Source: Gadus chalcogrammus (Eukaryota > Chordata > Actinopteri > Gadiformes > Gadidae). Taken from it: a stretch of DNA of 64,000 nucleotides. The stretch covers positions 13,544,538 through 13,608,537 of the forward strand of contig NC_079423.1 of NCBI RefSeq assembly GCF_026213295.1, written 5' to 3'. This document shows, in pieces, positions 13,037 to 26,500 of this stretch. Position numbers and translations under genes: made by a program. Under the pieces are notes generated by a model. The model was not told the DNA's origin and did not search any database. It was given only the letters and a program-made list of their open reading frames with translations. Position 1 is the stretch's first letter; each line of letters begins with the position of its first letter.

Positions 13037-16000
13037 TATGTATATAATATTAAAGCTACTGTTTCAAGAAATGTGTGAATTGGATACAATATATAGTCAT
13101 TCAGTTTGATAATTTATATTTATATGTGTCCTTCCTAGCCCTATAGAGACATTAAAGAAAGGTAGAATGAGAAATACCTTATTTAATTAAAAAATATGTC
13201 ATAGCTAAACATAGCTTCATAATACAATAATTCTCTATTCTGAGAAGCAGTCAATATGCAGTGATGAAATTATGGGAACGTTATTCTTAATTGCAGTCAT
13301 AAGCCATTTCTTATGGGAATATTATTAGTTTATGCAAAAAAGGACCATTATGACCTACGATAATATAGAGGACTTTCGAAAGAATTATCGCAATATCGAA
13401 AGATGTTTCCCCAACATTTTGCTTGCTGTATGCCCTTCTGCCTTAAACGTTCACAGCTTGGAACTCTTTTGTATAGTTTACTTTTGTATAGTAGTATTAT
13501 TTATCAGTATTTATTAATGTATTATTTATTTTAGCACACTTTTTAGCACACTTGATTATATTGTTTTTCATTCTCAAGCAACTAAATATTTCATTTTGCG
13601 ACTAAACATGAGAGGAATTATCGGATTTATCAAATCCCATAATGCATTGCCTTAAATTCGACTGATGTCAATGTTTTTACAGCTCTTCACATAAATTATT
13701 CACTTGTTATATGAACTTCAATGAAACGCATGGTCGAAAAAGCCAATAAATAACAAAAACAGCTACTTAACCTACTTTACCTATCTAACCTCCAAAAAGG
13801 GATTTGAGATTTAAATGGAAAGACGTCACATAGTGGTTTGGTACTCACATGACCTGCCATAGTGCAATCCCTCCCTGAAATGACCAGCACTACCACTGGA
13901 TGATTTCTATAGTGTTTGGATAGCCCTACTTCCTTAGGGGGAAGCTGTCTGAACATCCACAACTGGCAGAACCAGAAGACAACCTGACAGCTTTGGAGGA
14001 ATCGGAAAGGCAGATCTCTGACTGTGGTTCTTCTGCCAGTATCCTGGTTTTGTTTGGGGAATATTCAGTCCTCAGAGAGACCAAATACAGACGTTTTGCT
14101 GATGTTCGTTCCGTCTTGAGACACAGTCCGTTTGACATTTTGACACCAATTCTATTGGTTTTGGTCTGTCCTCACCACTCACAGTTGTCAGTCAAAATGA
14201 GGGGGTGACTGTGATTGCAGGTTAGGTCTAATATGTATATTAATTAATCATCTGGGAAGTTTGAGCATTTACTCAGTGACAATCATCTCGTTCAGAGGGG
14301 AAATTTTGACCAGCGGCGATGTGCTGTGAATTTCAGTTAGTTTTTTATGACTTGACATAGTTGTATTTATAGATCATTGTGACACAGAGAGGATAATAAT
14401 ATTAGCTTTCTATTTATGTATGACTACCCATATTCTAAACCTGTTATTTTTGATAATATTGAAATAAATATTAACTTAAAAAAATGTAAGTAATAAAATA
14501 GATTATTAATATGTATTATATATATATTTATTTATTGAGTGTGTATTATTTATACATTTATAACTTATATATATATAATATTATATATTATTATCATCAT
14601 TATTATGTGATAATACGAATACTTTTACTCCTACTACTTATACTACTATTACGACTACTAATAATAACATATTATAATAATTATTTTTACAAATACGTGG
14701 AAATAAAGACGGAAAGATACGTTTTCTCAAAGCATGTGTAAATGGGCCACTCTACAGCTCCAACCCTCCGATGGGAGGCCCGACACAAAGCCTGCCAACA
14801 AAGGCCCCGTCCTGCGACACAGCATAGAATCGGAACGACATGGGTCGCCCTCGCATTGTCTGACACGTCACACCGCGACGAGAGAGGGCGAAAGAGAAAA
14901 AGCATCAGTATCTCCTTAGCTCCCGGAGGTCATGAGAGATGCATGCACCACTCATCTCCTGACACAACACCCCGGCGATTGGGTGGAAATCGACGCAAAA
15001 CGGGGGCCTGGGTTGGGGGGGGAGGAGGAGAGCTTTAGATAGCTGGGCTTATTCACCAGTGACCTTCAGTGTGCTCAACGAGAACAAGCACCGCCGTGCT
15101 CCGTCAACCAAATCCTTCTCACTGGCTGGTGACTCCAGACAAGGAGACGTCTCCCGCCCCCTCAAGGATAACCCTCTACTTCCACTATATATTAATCTGA
15201 GATTGTCTTTGTGTTATTGTATAGGGAATAATGCCGTGGAGAGGTGTGATTGATCGGAGGGCTTGGGAGACTTTCATATTGTTCACCGGGTCCATTTAGA
15301 GTGTTGCGGATGTCCCTCCTGGGTACATGATCTCACAAATCAACAAAACAAAAGTGCTACGGGGTCCCGGGCATGTCCCTCCTGCGCCAGAGGCCACAAG
15401 TACATACACATAAATATCTCTCTTTTTATGTGTTGAAATGTATTCTTAATTGGTTGTGCTACTGCGGAGATATCACGTGGGTAATAGGGTGATTTCATCA
15501 ATGGAAAGAATTCAGCAGATTGTTTGTGGTCGCTCATCGTTAACTACAGACCCACAGAATACTTGGGAGTTTTAAAGGTGCAACAGTTACCGAGTGAGAT
15601 TTCTGCAGATATTTAATGTCCTCACTCATTCATTACTAGTTTGTTCAAAACGGTCACCTCAGATTGAGCCGTCAAAGCCCTGCCAAATGGGAGTCAAATA
15701 GACGGTTGAATGGAGACGGGCCTAGTGACTGTATCCTTTCTCTACATCCCCTCCACCTCCCTCCCCAACCCACACACCCACCCAAGTGGGAATATTACCA
15801 GCGAGGTTTGTGGTTTCATTGATTTCAACACTGCAATCAGGCTCCATCTGATGTAGCGGGCTGAGGAGACGATAAGGAACCTGCGCCGTTCAGTGGCTGC
15901 CAGGCTCCAGTTGACATCAGGGCGAGCTATAGAGAGATAACTTCACAAGCCCTCCACCGTAATGGACGTACAGGGAGAACAAAATACCGACAATCTCTAT

Positions 16001-17640
16001 CTGTCTCGCTAGCGTCGCCGGTTGGCTTGAGCTTTAGTATTGCGGATCATTTTTTTTGTTTGTGACACATAACAAAGATGGATGTTCACTATGTGACCTT
16101 AAATGATATAAAGATGGCAGCCGCTGAAGTGGTTTGTTTTGGAGATAGTTCCGTAATGTCGTTGCTGTTTATTCACTTTGTGTTGCGCTGAAAAAGTGGT
16201 GTTCTTTACACAATGATACCATTGTACCGCCTGAATAATTATCTTTGATTGCCACAGTCTGTTCAACCATTCAACTTTGCTTAAACTTTTGCTGATCTCT
16301 AGATGTATTAGCTGAGTTCTAATGCTACAAAAAAAACATGGAGGGTCACACAATCCATCCATCACAATCCATATGTCGCCCCATGAATACTGAAAGAATA
16401 GCTAAATAGCTTTAGCCAGATTTGGTTTTATGCCAGCGCAATTAGTGATGATATTTGCTTAATTTGGCTTTTCTTTTTTTGACCTGCTATAACATCATAA
16501 ACATTTCCTCCATGACTCTTAAAATAGAGAGAGATCTAAATCTTTATTTTCTTTTCCATTTGGATTCATCATAAGTATATTTTTCTATTTTACATTAAAC
16601 ATACAACAACATCAATGTATATTTAAAAGGTTCTGAGCCTGAACTTGTCTATGATTACTTCTATATTATTTATATTTGTGCTAACGTGACATCCACCATG
16701 AAAAACGAAATGGAAGAAATATGATGAATTAATCAGTTGGGCTTGAATGTGCATGTATTTATGGAAGCGTGAAGGATTCCAGAGCTCACTAACTAAGCAT
16801 GTGTTGAATTGTGCCAAGCCTCACTCCTAAAACCTCTGGGAGCAGGGTCTGTGAAGAAGCTTCTAGCACTGTTGGTTAGCAACACAAACCGACACAGGAA
16901 TTAATCTGACATAATTATCCAATCATTTGGACTAAAGGTCAACCAGAAGTGACTTATTTGAATGAAGCTATTTGAAGGATGAAGTGAGACCAGTAAAAAA
17001 TAATAAATAATAATAATAATTAATAATAAATGGATCTTCAAATAACAGAAGTAGCCATCATTTCCTAGGCATAGATGAATCAATATAGTTCATTAATAGA
17101 GGCATCACGTTTCAGGTTTTAGGAAAGGGTTAACAAGGCTTCTGCATTAAAATATTATGCTACAATCCTTTTTTACTTTTGTAAATTACGCAGTCATATA
17201 AAACACAGAAACAAATCATGTGTTGAATTAATCACATTTAATGTTTCATAAATATAATTTATCTTCCATGGCATTGCCAAGATACTTCAGTGGTGCCCCC
17301 CCCCCTCCCAACAAGCATTGATTCAGATAGATACTCAGGCAGTTCACGTGTAATTGTACTGTTTACTAAAGGCTGACCTAGTCATGTTCCAGGGCCCTTT
17401 CCTGAAAGAGAAGTGAATAAAATCTGCATCTGTTTTTATTCTATGCTTCATTAAGCATGGTTTATCTGATACGCTCCCCGGTTAAAACACCTAGAGGAAA
17501 CCACAGAGGAAAAACAACAACAACTACCCTTTTACAAGGAAACTGCCTCCCATTTAAGTAATGTTTATGTTATTCTATGAAATCATCGTGCTTGCTTTCC
17601 CTTGGGCCGATATGGAACTGGTAATCCATTTGCAACAGCA

Positions 17641-17825
17641 CCACACACACATAAACACAATCACACAAGCACACACACGTGCACACGTACGCATACACAC
17701 ATACCGAATGCACACATGCACTCATACGCGTAAACATATACACACACACAAACAAACAGGCACATTCACACATACACAGGCACACACATACACACTGCAC
17801 ACATAAACACATGCGCACACGTACA
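17641..17825. repeat. CA-rich cryptic microsatellite
   Basis: Degenerate CA repeat with many interruptions (CACG, CATA). It gives His/Thr-rich or Val/Cys-rich frames on the two strands that are not genes. Confidence 0.8.
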
Positions 17826-19106
17826 CAGCGACATGTACAGAGTTAGGGTAAGAGCAGGCTCGACAACTGCAGAATACACACAAATGACTCGCACCCAACT
17901 TTCAACTCTGGTGAAGCGAGCGCCATCCTGTACTCCTTAACGACAGCCCACTTCTCTACAAAATAGCCAAACAACAAAACTTTCGTTTTTTAACTCAGTT
18001 CAGTTCAAACCCAAGTCACAAAACTTAAGGGGCAGTCACTCAATTGTTTTTCCTGTGGCAATATCGGGCCGGTCGACCCCAACAACAAACTATCCATCGC
18101 AGTGACGACAATAACATCAGAAAGAACCGGGCTGCCATTCATCTTTATTAAAATCAATAGGGATTCGATAGCCTTACCTGGAGTGGGCTCAGGGCTCAGT
18201 GTGTTCGAGCCGGCAGTGGTCTGGTGCATTGGGGGACAAACAGAGAAAGATAGACAGAGAGAGAGCAAGAGGAAGAGAGGCCGAGAGACAGAGAGAGAGA
18301 GAGAGAGCGAGCTTCTCGCATGTTGTTTGTAGGGGCCGGGTAGTTTTGCTGCATGGTTAGGAGCGACACTCTTAAGGGCCCTCTGTGAATAGAGGGTGGG
18401 GGTGTGCGGTGGGCTGAGAGGGGGGTCGAAGGGGTGGGTCAGGATAATAGACACACTCACACAACAAAGACTGATAATCCTGTCTTGGCCCACAGCTCCC
18501 GTGTTGCAATCAGACATTTTAAGGGCAGTTAAGCTGCAGCGAGGGGCTGCCGAATGAACCGCGGTCAGGAAAGACTCCCCGGCTCCCATTATGGACAGTA
18601 ACCGGTGTCAATTCACAGCAATTAGACCACTCAGATGTGTCAGTAGACAGACCTCAAATTAATAAATAAGTAAGGCCCACCACAAGTGCTGGCCGGTATA
18701 GACTCTGGAGTCATTCGAGTGTCCCTCCGGTGTATTTGAGTGCAGAACACTTAGCTGTGAGGGGCGGGGGAAATAATAAATAATAAATAAATAAATAAAA
18801 ACTGCTTGATGATTGCATCCTAGCTGTGTGACCTTTAAGCAAAAAGGCTTGTCTGAAGATAGCAAGAAGCAGAAAAATAAATAAGAACGATACGATTTAA
18901 GTGTGGATGAATTTGTAGAACCAGTTGGTACAAACAGATCCCAACCTGAAAAAAAACACTCAGAGACGAGGCTGTTTAATCGCTTCCACTCACATATCCC
19001 ATTTGGGTTACATAGAGCTACTGCTTGATACGATCCTGAGCAAGAACTTACAGTCTCAAGTTGTGTCCTAACAAACGTGGCAGGTGAACACAACATAGGA
19101 CCAATC

Positions 19107-19140
<34 letters not shown>

Positions 19141-20627
19141 AAGTATGTGTAGAGCCATGGTTTAGACAATCAGAATGATACGAAGGCCTACGTCGTCTCC
19201 TTACAACGTAGAAGAAGCAGAGATCGCAGTCATCGTCTTATACGATGCGGAATGCAACCTACATCGCGACAACTAAACATGTTAAAGCAAATAGTGTGTT
19301 GTCTTGTAAGCATATCTGTATTGAATTATTAAACATGCTCAAATTCAGCAATATTTGACTTCTAGCTGACAAGGGTGCAGCAAAGGACACATAATATAGC
19401 GTGTTCATTTTCACACGTTCAAGGGAAAGTCATTATTTAAGAGCAGTGTGGTTTTATCTACTCTGAGTGGCTCATCTCTTCACAATGAATGGCTAATGTG
19501 GTCACTGCGTTTGATCCATAAGAGGTGATTACTGCCCGTGCAGAAACAGGCCTTCCAGCAACCACGGTGGGAGGAAGGTGCCGCCTGGTTCAAATACGTG
19601 CTAGAAAAAAAGATAGATTTGCCATCAAGGGGAATGCAATGAAGAGAAATCATCTGTCAATGAGTAGTGCGGAAGCTAGCATAAATAATTGTTGGCTAAT
19701 ACGTTGGAAGGATCACCTGAATACTGATAACTAGCTCTGATTGATAAATAAATTGTGTGCCTACTTATTCATTGTTTTTTATTCCTTTGTAATGTCTGAT
19801 TCTCCACATCAAAAAGATCACTTATTTGAGACCAAAATAATGATTAAATGTGTATTGAGACGGTGTATAAAAAATATAAAAACCAATGGCAAGCATGACA
19901 TATCCTAATTCCAATATAATTACATTTGAATGAAACAACTCCATTTAACTCAAAGTAAATAGGGGGGGAAAAAATGAATCGTAATTACCGCCGTCATCTA
20001 AGACCTCCGCCAGTTGACGGAGTGGATGCTGAGTGGGCAGGAGAACCCCTGGCACAGCCGAGCAAGAAGAGAGAGAACTAAGTACACAAAGAATCCATTG
20101 AAAGGTCGAGGCACAAGACAATTCCTTCTTTCATACAGAAAACTAAACTATGACTCATTGTGACTTTCAACACAACCTCCGTGTGCCAAAAGTGGGACCG
20201 GATGAACTCAAGCTTCCCTGTGGGCCTATAATATTGCCAATATGTATATAAAAAGAATGTGCCCACTCATTTCCATTTTCATAGTTGAAGCTGTGTGAAA
20301 TGCCGTAAAAGGCCAATCCCTGGGAAGGCCAATTCATTCCCTTCTTATCCCCCATTGAGGGCATATGAAGGGAATGAATACCCAATGCAAGAGAATATCT
20401 GAGCATTGATTAAATGTCCTTTTTTAACACAATATTTCAATTCCAAGTCCCCATCCACCCACCAACGCCCCTCAAAAAAATGATTTCCAGGTTAACATAT
20501 TACTATGTATGTTTCTGATCCCTGGTAAAAAAAACAACAAAGTAGCCACCAGTAAATACAGGCACGTGACCCGAGCACGCTGTGGTTTATTCCAGCGGCT
20601 CGCGCAAGGTGCAGCCCAGGGAATTTA

Positions 20628-20714
20628 GGCCCAATCCCATTTCTACCCCTTACCCCTCCCCCTTGTTTTGAAGGGGTAAGTGGAAGGGGTAAGGGGTAGA
20701 AATGGGATTGGGCC
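20628..20714. mobile_element. 87-bp foldback MITE (PIF/Harbinger-like)
   Basis: The element starts GGCCCAATCCCATTTCTACC and ends with its reverse complement GGTAGAAATGGGATTGGGCC. The two arms pair almost along their whole length around a short GTTTTG loop. It is flanked by TTA on both sides (20,625-20,627 and 20,715-20,717), the 3-bp target duplication typical of PIF/Harbinger elements. There is no internal coding capacity, so mobilisation would need a transposase supplied in trans. The superfamily call rests only on the target duplication and end sequence. Confidence 0.75.
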
Positions 20715-21893
20715 TTATTAGCAGGCTGTCCCTGGTGGCGTTCCCCTGCCAGGGAGGGAAGCGCGAGGGGGGCCTTCCCCTGACGGGAGCTGGGCGTAGC
20801 GCTGCTAGCATCCTCTGCTGGACAGGGAGGCACTTCAAACAGGCTGATATTCAAACACAGCCGTCGAGGCGCTGCTGCTAATTAATACACAACCTGCATT
20901 AATTACCCATACATGTATACTCTCGATGTCCGATGTTTTATAATCTTCCAATGGTGCATTCGGAACGATCAAACCAAGTAGGAAAACCAACTGCCGGTTT
21001 GAAAAGGAGATTTTCTTTTTTGAAGCGAACGGGAATATAGATTAAGTTTGTATTGTATGCAGATGATTGTCCGAGACACATCTGTGTAATGTTTGCCGGA
21101 TTCTATTTTTCAAACGAGCGCCGTGTTTGCATAGGCGGGGGAAATAAAGCCCGGCATTATGTATGAGCCACTCATTTTGGAAGTGCTAATTGAGTAAATA
21201 AAGCAATCCAGATGGGACCGCATCACCATATTGGTTTCAACAGGAGAGAAAAAACATGCAATACAGCCTACCTATAAGATATGTTTATAAACGTGTAATA
21301 CTCGGTCATGGTGAGCAAGCTTTGAAAAGTTAAAAGATAGCATTACGTGGCAATCAATTCATAATAACCCACACTGAACGTTTTTTTTTACAGAGGTGTA
21401 AAATTGTACTGCTCCCAATCACACAAAAGCGTTGTCTTTCTTTCCTTCTTTCTCCGTGTGCAGTCCCCAATCTGTGATACTGAATTGTTTTTTAAGCAAT
21501 GTCGACTTTGCAACACAGTTGGGAGTGCGCTGATGCCAAACACCTATGAAATACAAAAGGCACAAAACACACTTCATTTTTAAAAACACGACAACTCCCG
21601 TCATCAAATGTAACATCCCTGCACATGCAACAGCAGTGCTCCCGCCCCCCATAAGGAGAACAGTAGGAACAGCACTCTTTTAAGGAGAGCTTGCTCCCCC
21701 CAGCCCCCCTCCAGATCAGCCTCTGAACAAACACCACCAGGCAACAATATACTCACAACCTGGAGAAAAAGGAGAAACTACTCAAAGGCCTCCCCCTCGC
21801 AGCTGCAGGCTGCCGCACTGTACCCTGTGTATTCCCCTGTTCCAGGGAAGAGGGAAAATCTGCTTGAGCCATAAAATATATTGCTGGCCTTCC

Positions 21894-22007
<114 letters not shown>

Positions 22008-23511
22008 TCATGCACACACGTACAAATACAAAAACACACACATGCTCATACAAACACACAATCTCATGCACACAAACGCGTGCAAACACACACACACACA
22101 CAAACACAAATTACACACAGACTAATACAGACACACTCACTGCCATACACACACAGACACAATCACGAACACACACACGCACACACACAGGCACGCGCAC
22201 ACAGACACAGACACAAACAGCCGCACACACAAAAAAGGACCCACCATGCGGGAACCATAATAACTCATTGTCCGGAGCAACACGGGCCTTGGAGGTAATC
22301 TTTAGATCTACCCAGTGAGGAAATATAGATATTTGTGAGAGCGCTGAGGGGATTAGGCAGGGTTTGGCCGGCTCCCGGGGGCGCGCGGCTCGTGTCATGC
22401 TGTGAGCACACACACACGAAGCACCGGGGGCCCAGTCCGTGTCAGGCCGTGGTGGATGAGGAGGATTTGGCGGGGCTTCTGTATTATGTTGATATGACCC
22501 CTAAACCCCAGCCATCAGCATGAGATCCATGCAGGGGGTACACGCAAGAGTCCCCTCTCAACCCCCCCCCATCCGCCCCCCGTACGCATCTACTCTGGGC
22601 TTTTTTATCCTGTCGGGCTGAGGTTGCCGTTTTAGTTGAAGTTAAACCTATGTGTTTTGCATTGAATATTGATGTAGTATTTTTGGCAGTTTTGGCGCCT
22701 GGGAGTTCGTTTCGTGTTACTTTTTATCCCTGTCACAGTGGAGTATTCGGGGTTCGCTTTCTTGTTTTAAGGATGCAGATTACAGACATTTGGGGTTCTG
22801 AAACCTGAACTATTTAGCTGAATTCTGTTGGACTTTCACGGTCTGAACCGGCCCATATGATACGGCTGCACATTCAGAACTGTGAGTTCAACGAATGGAG
22901 AGAAGTAGAATGAAAAGTAGACGCCAAATGTAGGATTAAAGTTGTGAAAAGGCTGCGCGTCTCTCATTTACTTAAACAGATTACAGCCCTCGCGTACCCA
23001 TTACCCCGCCCAGAGAATCTCCAGCTTTTAGTTAATCTATAATGAAAAATAAATTAAGTTCCTCCCTACACCTTCATAACATTTCAATCACCAAACAAAT
23101 GCTCGGCTTTATGAGAGAAGACACAGCGATGCTAATGATTTTATAAGCAGACGGCCTCACCTGACATCTCGCTCTCTGTTGCCTTCTCCCTCAATTCAAT
23201 TTGCCAGGCTTCTTCTCTGCAGGTGACCCAACCTATGAAAGGGCATGCTAAATGTAATTATCAGAGCTACTTGAAATTTTATAAATACAGAATTGGCCTC
23301 ACAGGCCGGGGGTCCTATACAAGAAACTAATGGTCTCACCTTTAACTTTGCATAAATCAATCGCACCAAAGGTTACACCAAAGACTTGGCACGGCTTGTC
23401 CGAGGCTGTTCTAGACATCGTAAAGTGTTTGCAATGTTACCCAAGTTTATTTGGGAAGCGCACACACACCAGCAGTAACTCTGCAGAATTGTTTGTATCT
23501 GTAATTGTGGC

Positions 23512-23514
<3 letters not shown>

Positions 23515-23551
<37 letters not shown>

Positions 23552-23570
23552 TGTGTGTGTGTGCGTGTGC
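23515..23570. repeat. (GT)n microsatellite
   Basis: GT repeat with two interruptions in the 3' half, fading into GCGTGTGC sequence. Confidence 0.85.
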
Positions 23571-26500
23571 GTGTGTGTGCGTTTGCTTGGTGTGCCACGT
23601 GTGTACGTGGTCGTGTGCATGAAAGTAACTTAGCATATGTGCACAAATATATTATAAAATATGATAAATTATACCAAATTCAATATTTCTGTATTTGAAT
23701 ACCAATCACTCACTGATTAATGCATTTTACTCCACGCGTTTAATCTGTATTTAATGCGTGAAGTTGGACTTTTGTACGCCATCCTAGCATTCTGAAAGAT
23801 TTCAATGTTGACGTTCCTCACACACAAAAAGAGGGATTTATTGATTATTTTATAACATGACATTTTGAAGATTGACAGTGGAGGCCCTCCGCTTACTCAA
23901 TGGGAGCTAATTTTCCCCTCGAGCGGCCCGCTCCTCGCTGACTGCTGCCAGTCGGTTCCAGTCGCTAACCTAACAAGAGGCTGGTGTCAGAAGAAGGAGG
24001 GAAAAGGAGGGGAAAAAAGAGAAGCAGCCCAATCAGCAACACTTGTTGCACCTGCGCTACATGGAAATGTAAGAGTTCTGTGTTTGACAAAAATGGAAAA
24101 CATTGTCTCGTAAAAAAGATTTCAGGGAATATGGATAAGATCATTCAGCTGTGTTCAATCTGCTTCAGGACAAATGCATTTATGAGGCGGCCAAGCGCGG
24201 ATGGGAGATTCATTTGTAAATTGCACACAGGTCTTTCTCGAGTAAAGCCACTAAAACTCCAGTGGCAAGTTGTCACAGGGCAATGTCTATTTCATTTCAC
24301 TGTTTTGTTTGGGACTGGGATTGCATTCCTCAGTGGAAATATATATATTTCAGGATATGACACAATTATATTGAAAATGCTTCCCATTGGAAATGTAAAA
24401 GCTGCATCTTAATAGTAGCATTGTGATACTATTGTGAACATTTCAAATGTCACAAGAGAATGGACACATTAGTGTGGTACTATTTCATAAATTGCACAAT
24501 CCCAATAGGCTGTATAGTTCAGTAATCACAACATATACACAGAGCTGAAAATATATTTAACATAGTGAATTGTGTGAATTGGCCACATTTGCAACAACGA
24601 GCAAAATGCTTTTTAAGGAGCTAAATCTAGCAATTGTCCTGTACCAAATCCTAAAATGGCCATGAAATATCATCAGAGATAAATACTATCTTCTCCGAAA
24701 AGAATCCCACAGCCAGTATGTTCTTTTAATTTCGGTTCCGGGTCAGAATTTTTATTCCTTGTGTTATGATTCTGTATTTTTCCGAGTACCCTGGGTTGCC
24801 AGATATGAGACAAATTGGCCCCTCATACACAGCGTGCCGCAGCCATGGATGCAAGCAAACGAACTGGATCTACTGAGATTGCACTAGATTCTACCAGACC
24901 TGAAAAGCCTCATCCTCTTTTGGAAGCGCTCCATGTTCGGAGCAGGGCTGAAAGACAGGTAAATCTTGGAGTTGCATTTCAAAGATGGTGACAGTTTAGA
25001 GCCTAGAAGGTTTTCAAGACAGATGCCACAAACCACAGCTGCTTTATAATTACAAACAATAAATAAATTGCAATCATATAAATTTGTGGATCGATTACAG
25101 TGTAGGACTCGTCAAAGCTTAGTCCAAATAAGAATAATTGCTGTCATCTCAAAAGACAATGTTGTGCTCGGTTTATCTTTTGCTAGTGTTCATTCAGTGT
25201 CCACAACCTGGCAACTCTTTGCAAACATTGTAATTTGGATTTCAATACCCATTTTGAAAGCTCTGTGTGAAGGTTACGTATTTTTCCTTTGAGTTACATT
25301 TGTTTGGAGGATGGCATGTGAAAAGAAAAAGTATTTAATTTTTTTTGCTGTTTGTGGAAAACTTATAAGGCATTTCATTAATTGATCTTTCATAATCACA
25401 CACATGAAGGTTTCCCCAAAACCTAGTATAATATATCATAAGTATGTTTTTTTTTAATCTTTATCTGTGAGTGTGACCCACAATATTTTCACTCAACTTT
25501 AATAAACATAGTTTGCTTTCATTGCAATTTTTATCCTGGCTCTTTAATGTTTAACTTAAAAATCAGTCTTGCTGGGATTTAAATATGAATTAATTACACA
25601 TTATAATAGTTGAAAGAGAATATAATTCTATCAAAGTTTCGTTTCATGCCTTATGTTTTTTTTTTCCAGATCCAAAACAAAAGGAAGGACGGTTTTGGTT
25701 TTGCTTCGCTGAACATCCGCTACTTGCTTGGATTTGGTGCCATGCCATTGTTGTCTTAAAAAACGCAAGGAAATAGTTGTGAGCTGAGCTGTCCTATAGC
25801 TTTGCCGAACAGAATCAGTCTGTACAGTTAATTTGAACATTATTCTTCCCAAATAAACATCCACGTTAAGGACAGGGAGTATACAAGCTGGTTTCACATG
25901 CTCAGTGCATTCCTTACCCTAAAATCGGTCACGTTTCACATATCATTTTTAATCATGCCCAGATACACTGCCATTTTGTACAGCATGAAGTAAGGTGAAC
26001 CGTGCGAGACACTCTATCTTCAAAGGGGAATGCGGAGCATCACTTCCTTGTTGTGCAGCTGTGACAGGAAGTGGCTTCTGTCCTGAGTCCAGACCACTTG
26101 AGGCCAACACTGAGGCCAGAGCCAAAACTGGTTTTCGTTTGTTATTGTTTTTTTTGCACAGCTTTCCTGAAGGCGACGGGAACAATGCTGTTAGTAAGTG
26201 TGGAAGAATTGCTGTAGCTATAGCTGTTTTGGTGTGAACTCTATGAATCATGCGCTGGTCTGTGGGTCCTACATGTTGCGTGTCATTCCCCAATCTGCGC
26301 TCATTGGTTCAGGGTTTTTCAATGTCAAAGTTCCGCATGTTGAATGAATCATTTGGCCATCACTACACAAAATATATATTGACATATTCTCTGTTAAAGT
26401 TGTAATTTTAATTTATTCAATTGTTTTGATTGTTTGGGCGACCATTGTCTCGTTATTAATTTCTAAAGAAGTTGTAATTGTCAGTATCCAGCACAGTAAA

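Larger units (their letters stand above)
10001..20000. other. Intergenic DNA, second segment, no gene seen
   Basis: AT-rich non-coding sequence. Visible items: a 21-G run at 11,758-11,778, an AT tract at 13,003-13,034, a strongly AT-rich block at 14,440-14,690, a CA-rich stretch at 17,641-17,825, an (AAATA)-type run at 18,771-18,801 and an AT tract at 19,110-19,138. I found no exon flanked by good splice sites that encodes a recognisable domain. Confidence 0.55.

Noticed and set aside
13785..14215. Possible exon or repeat with frame LEESERQISDCGSSASILVL
   Set aside because: No flanking splice sites that keep an open frame and no recognised family; a small palindrome near 14,175-14,215 suggests old repeat sequence, but ends could not be defined.
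14511..14741. 76-residue Tyr/Ile/Leu-rich frame
   Set aside because: Arises from an AT-rich low-complexity block without coding signs.
18005..18589. 194-residue - strand frame
   Set aside because: No domain, crosses a CT/GA simple repeat, and lacks splice or start context supporting a gene.
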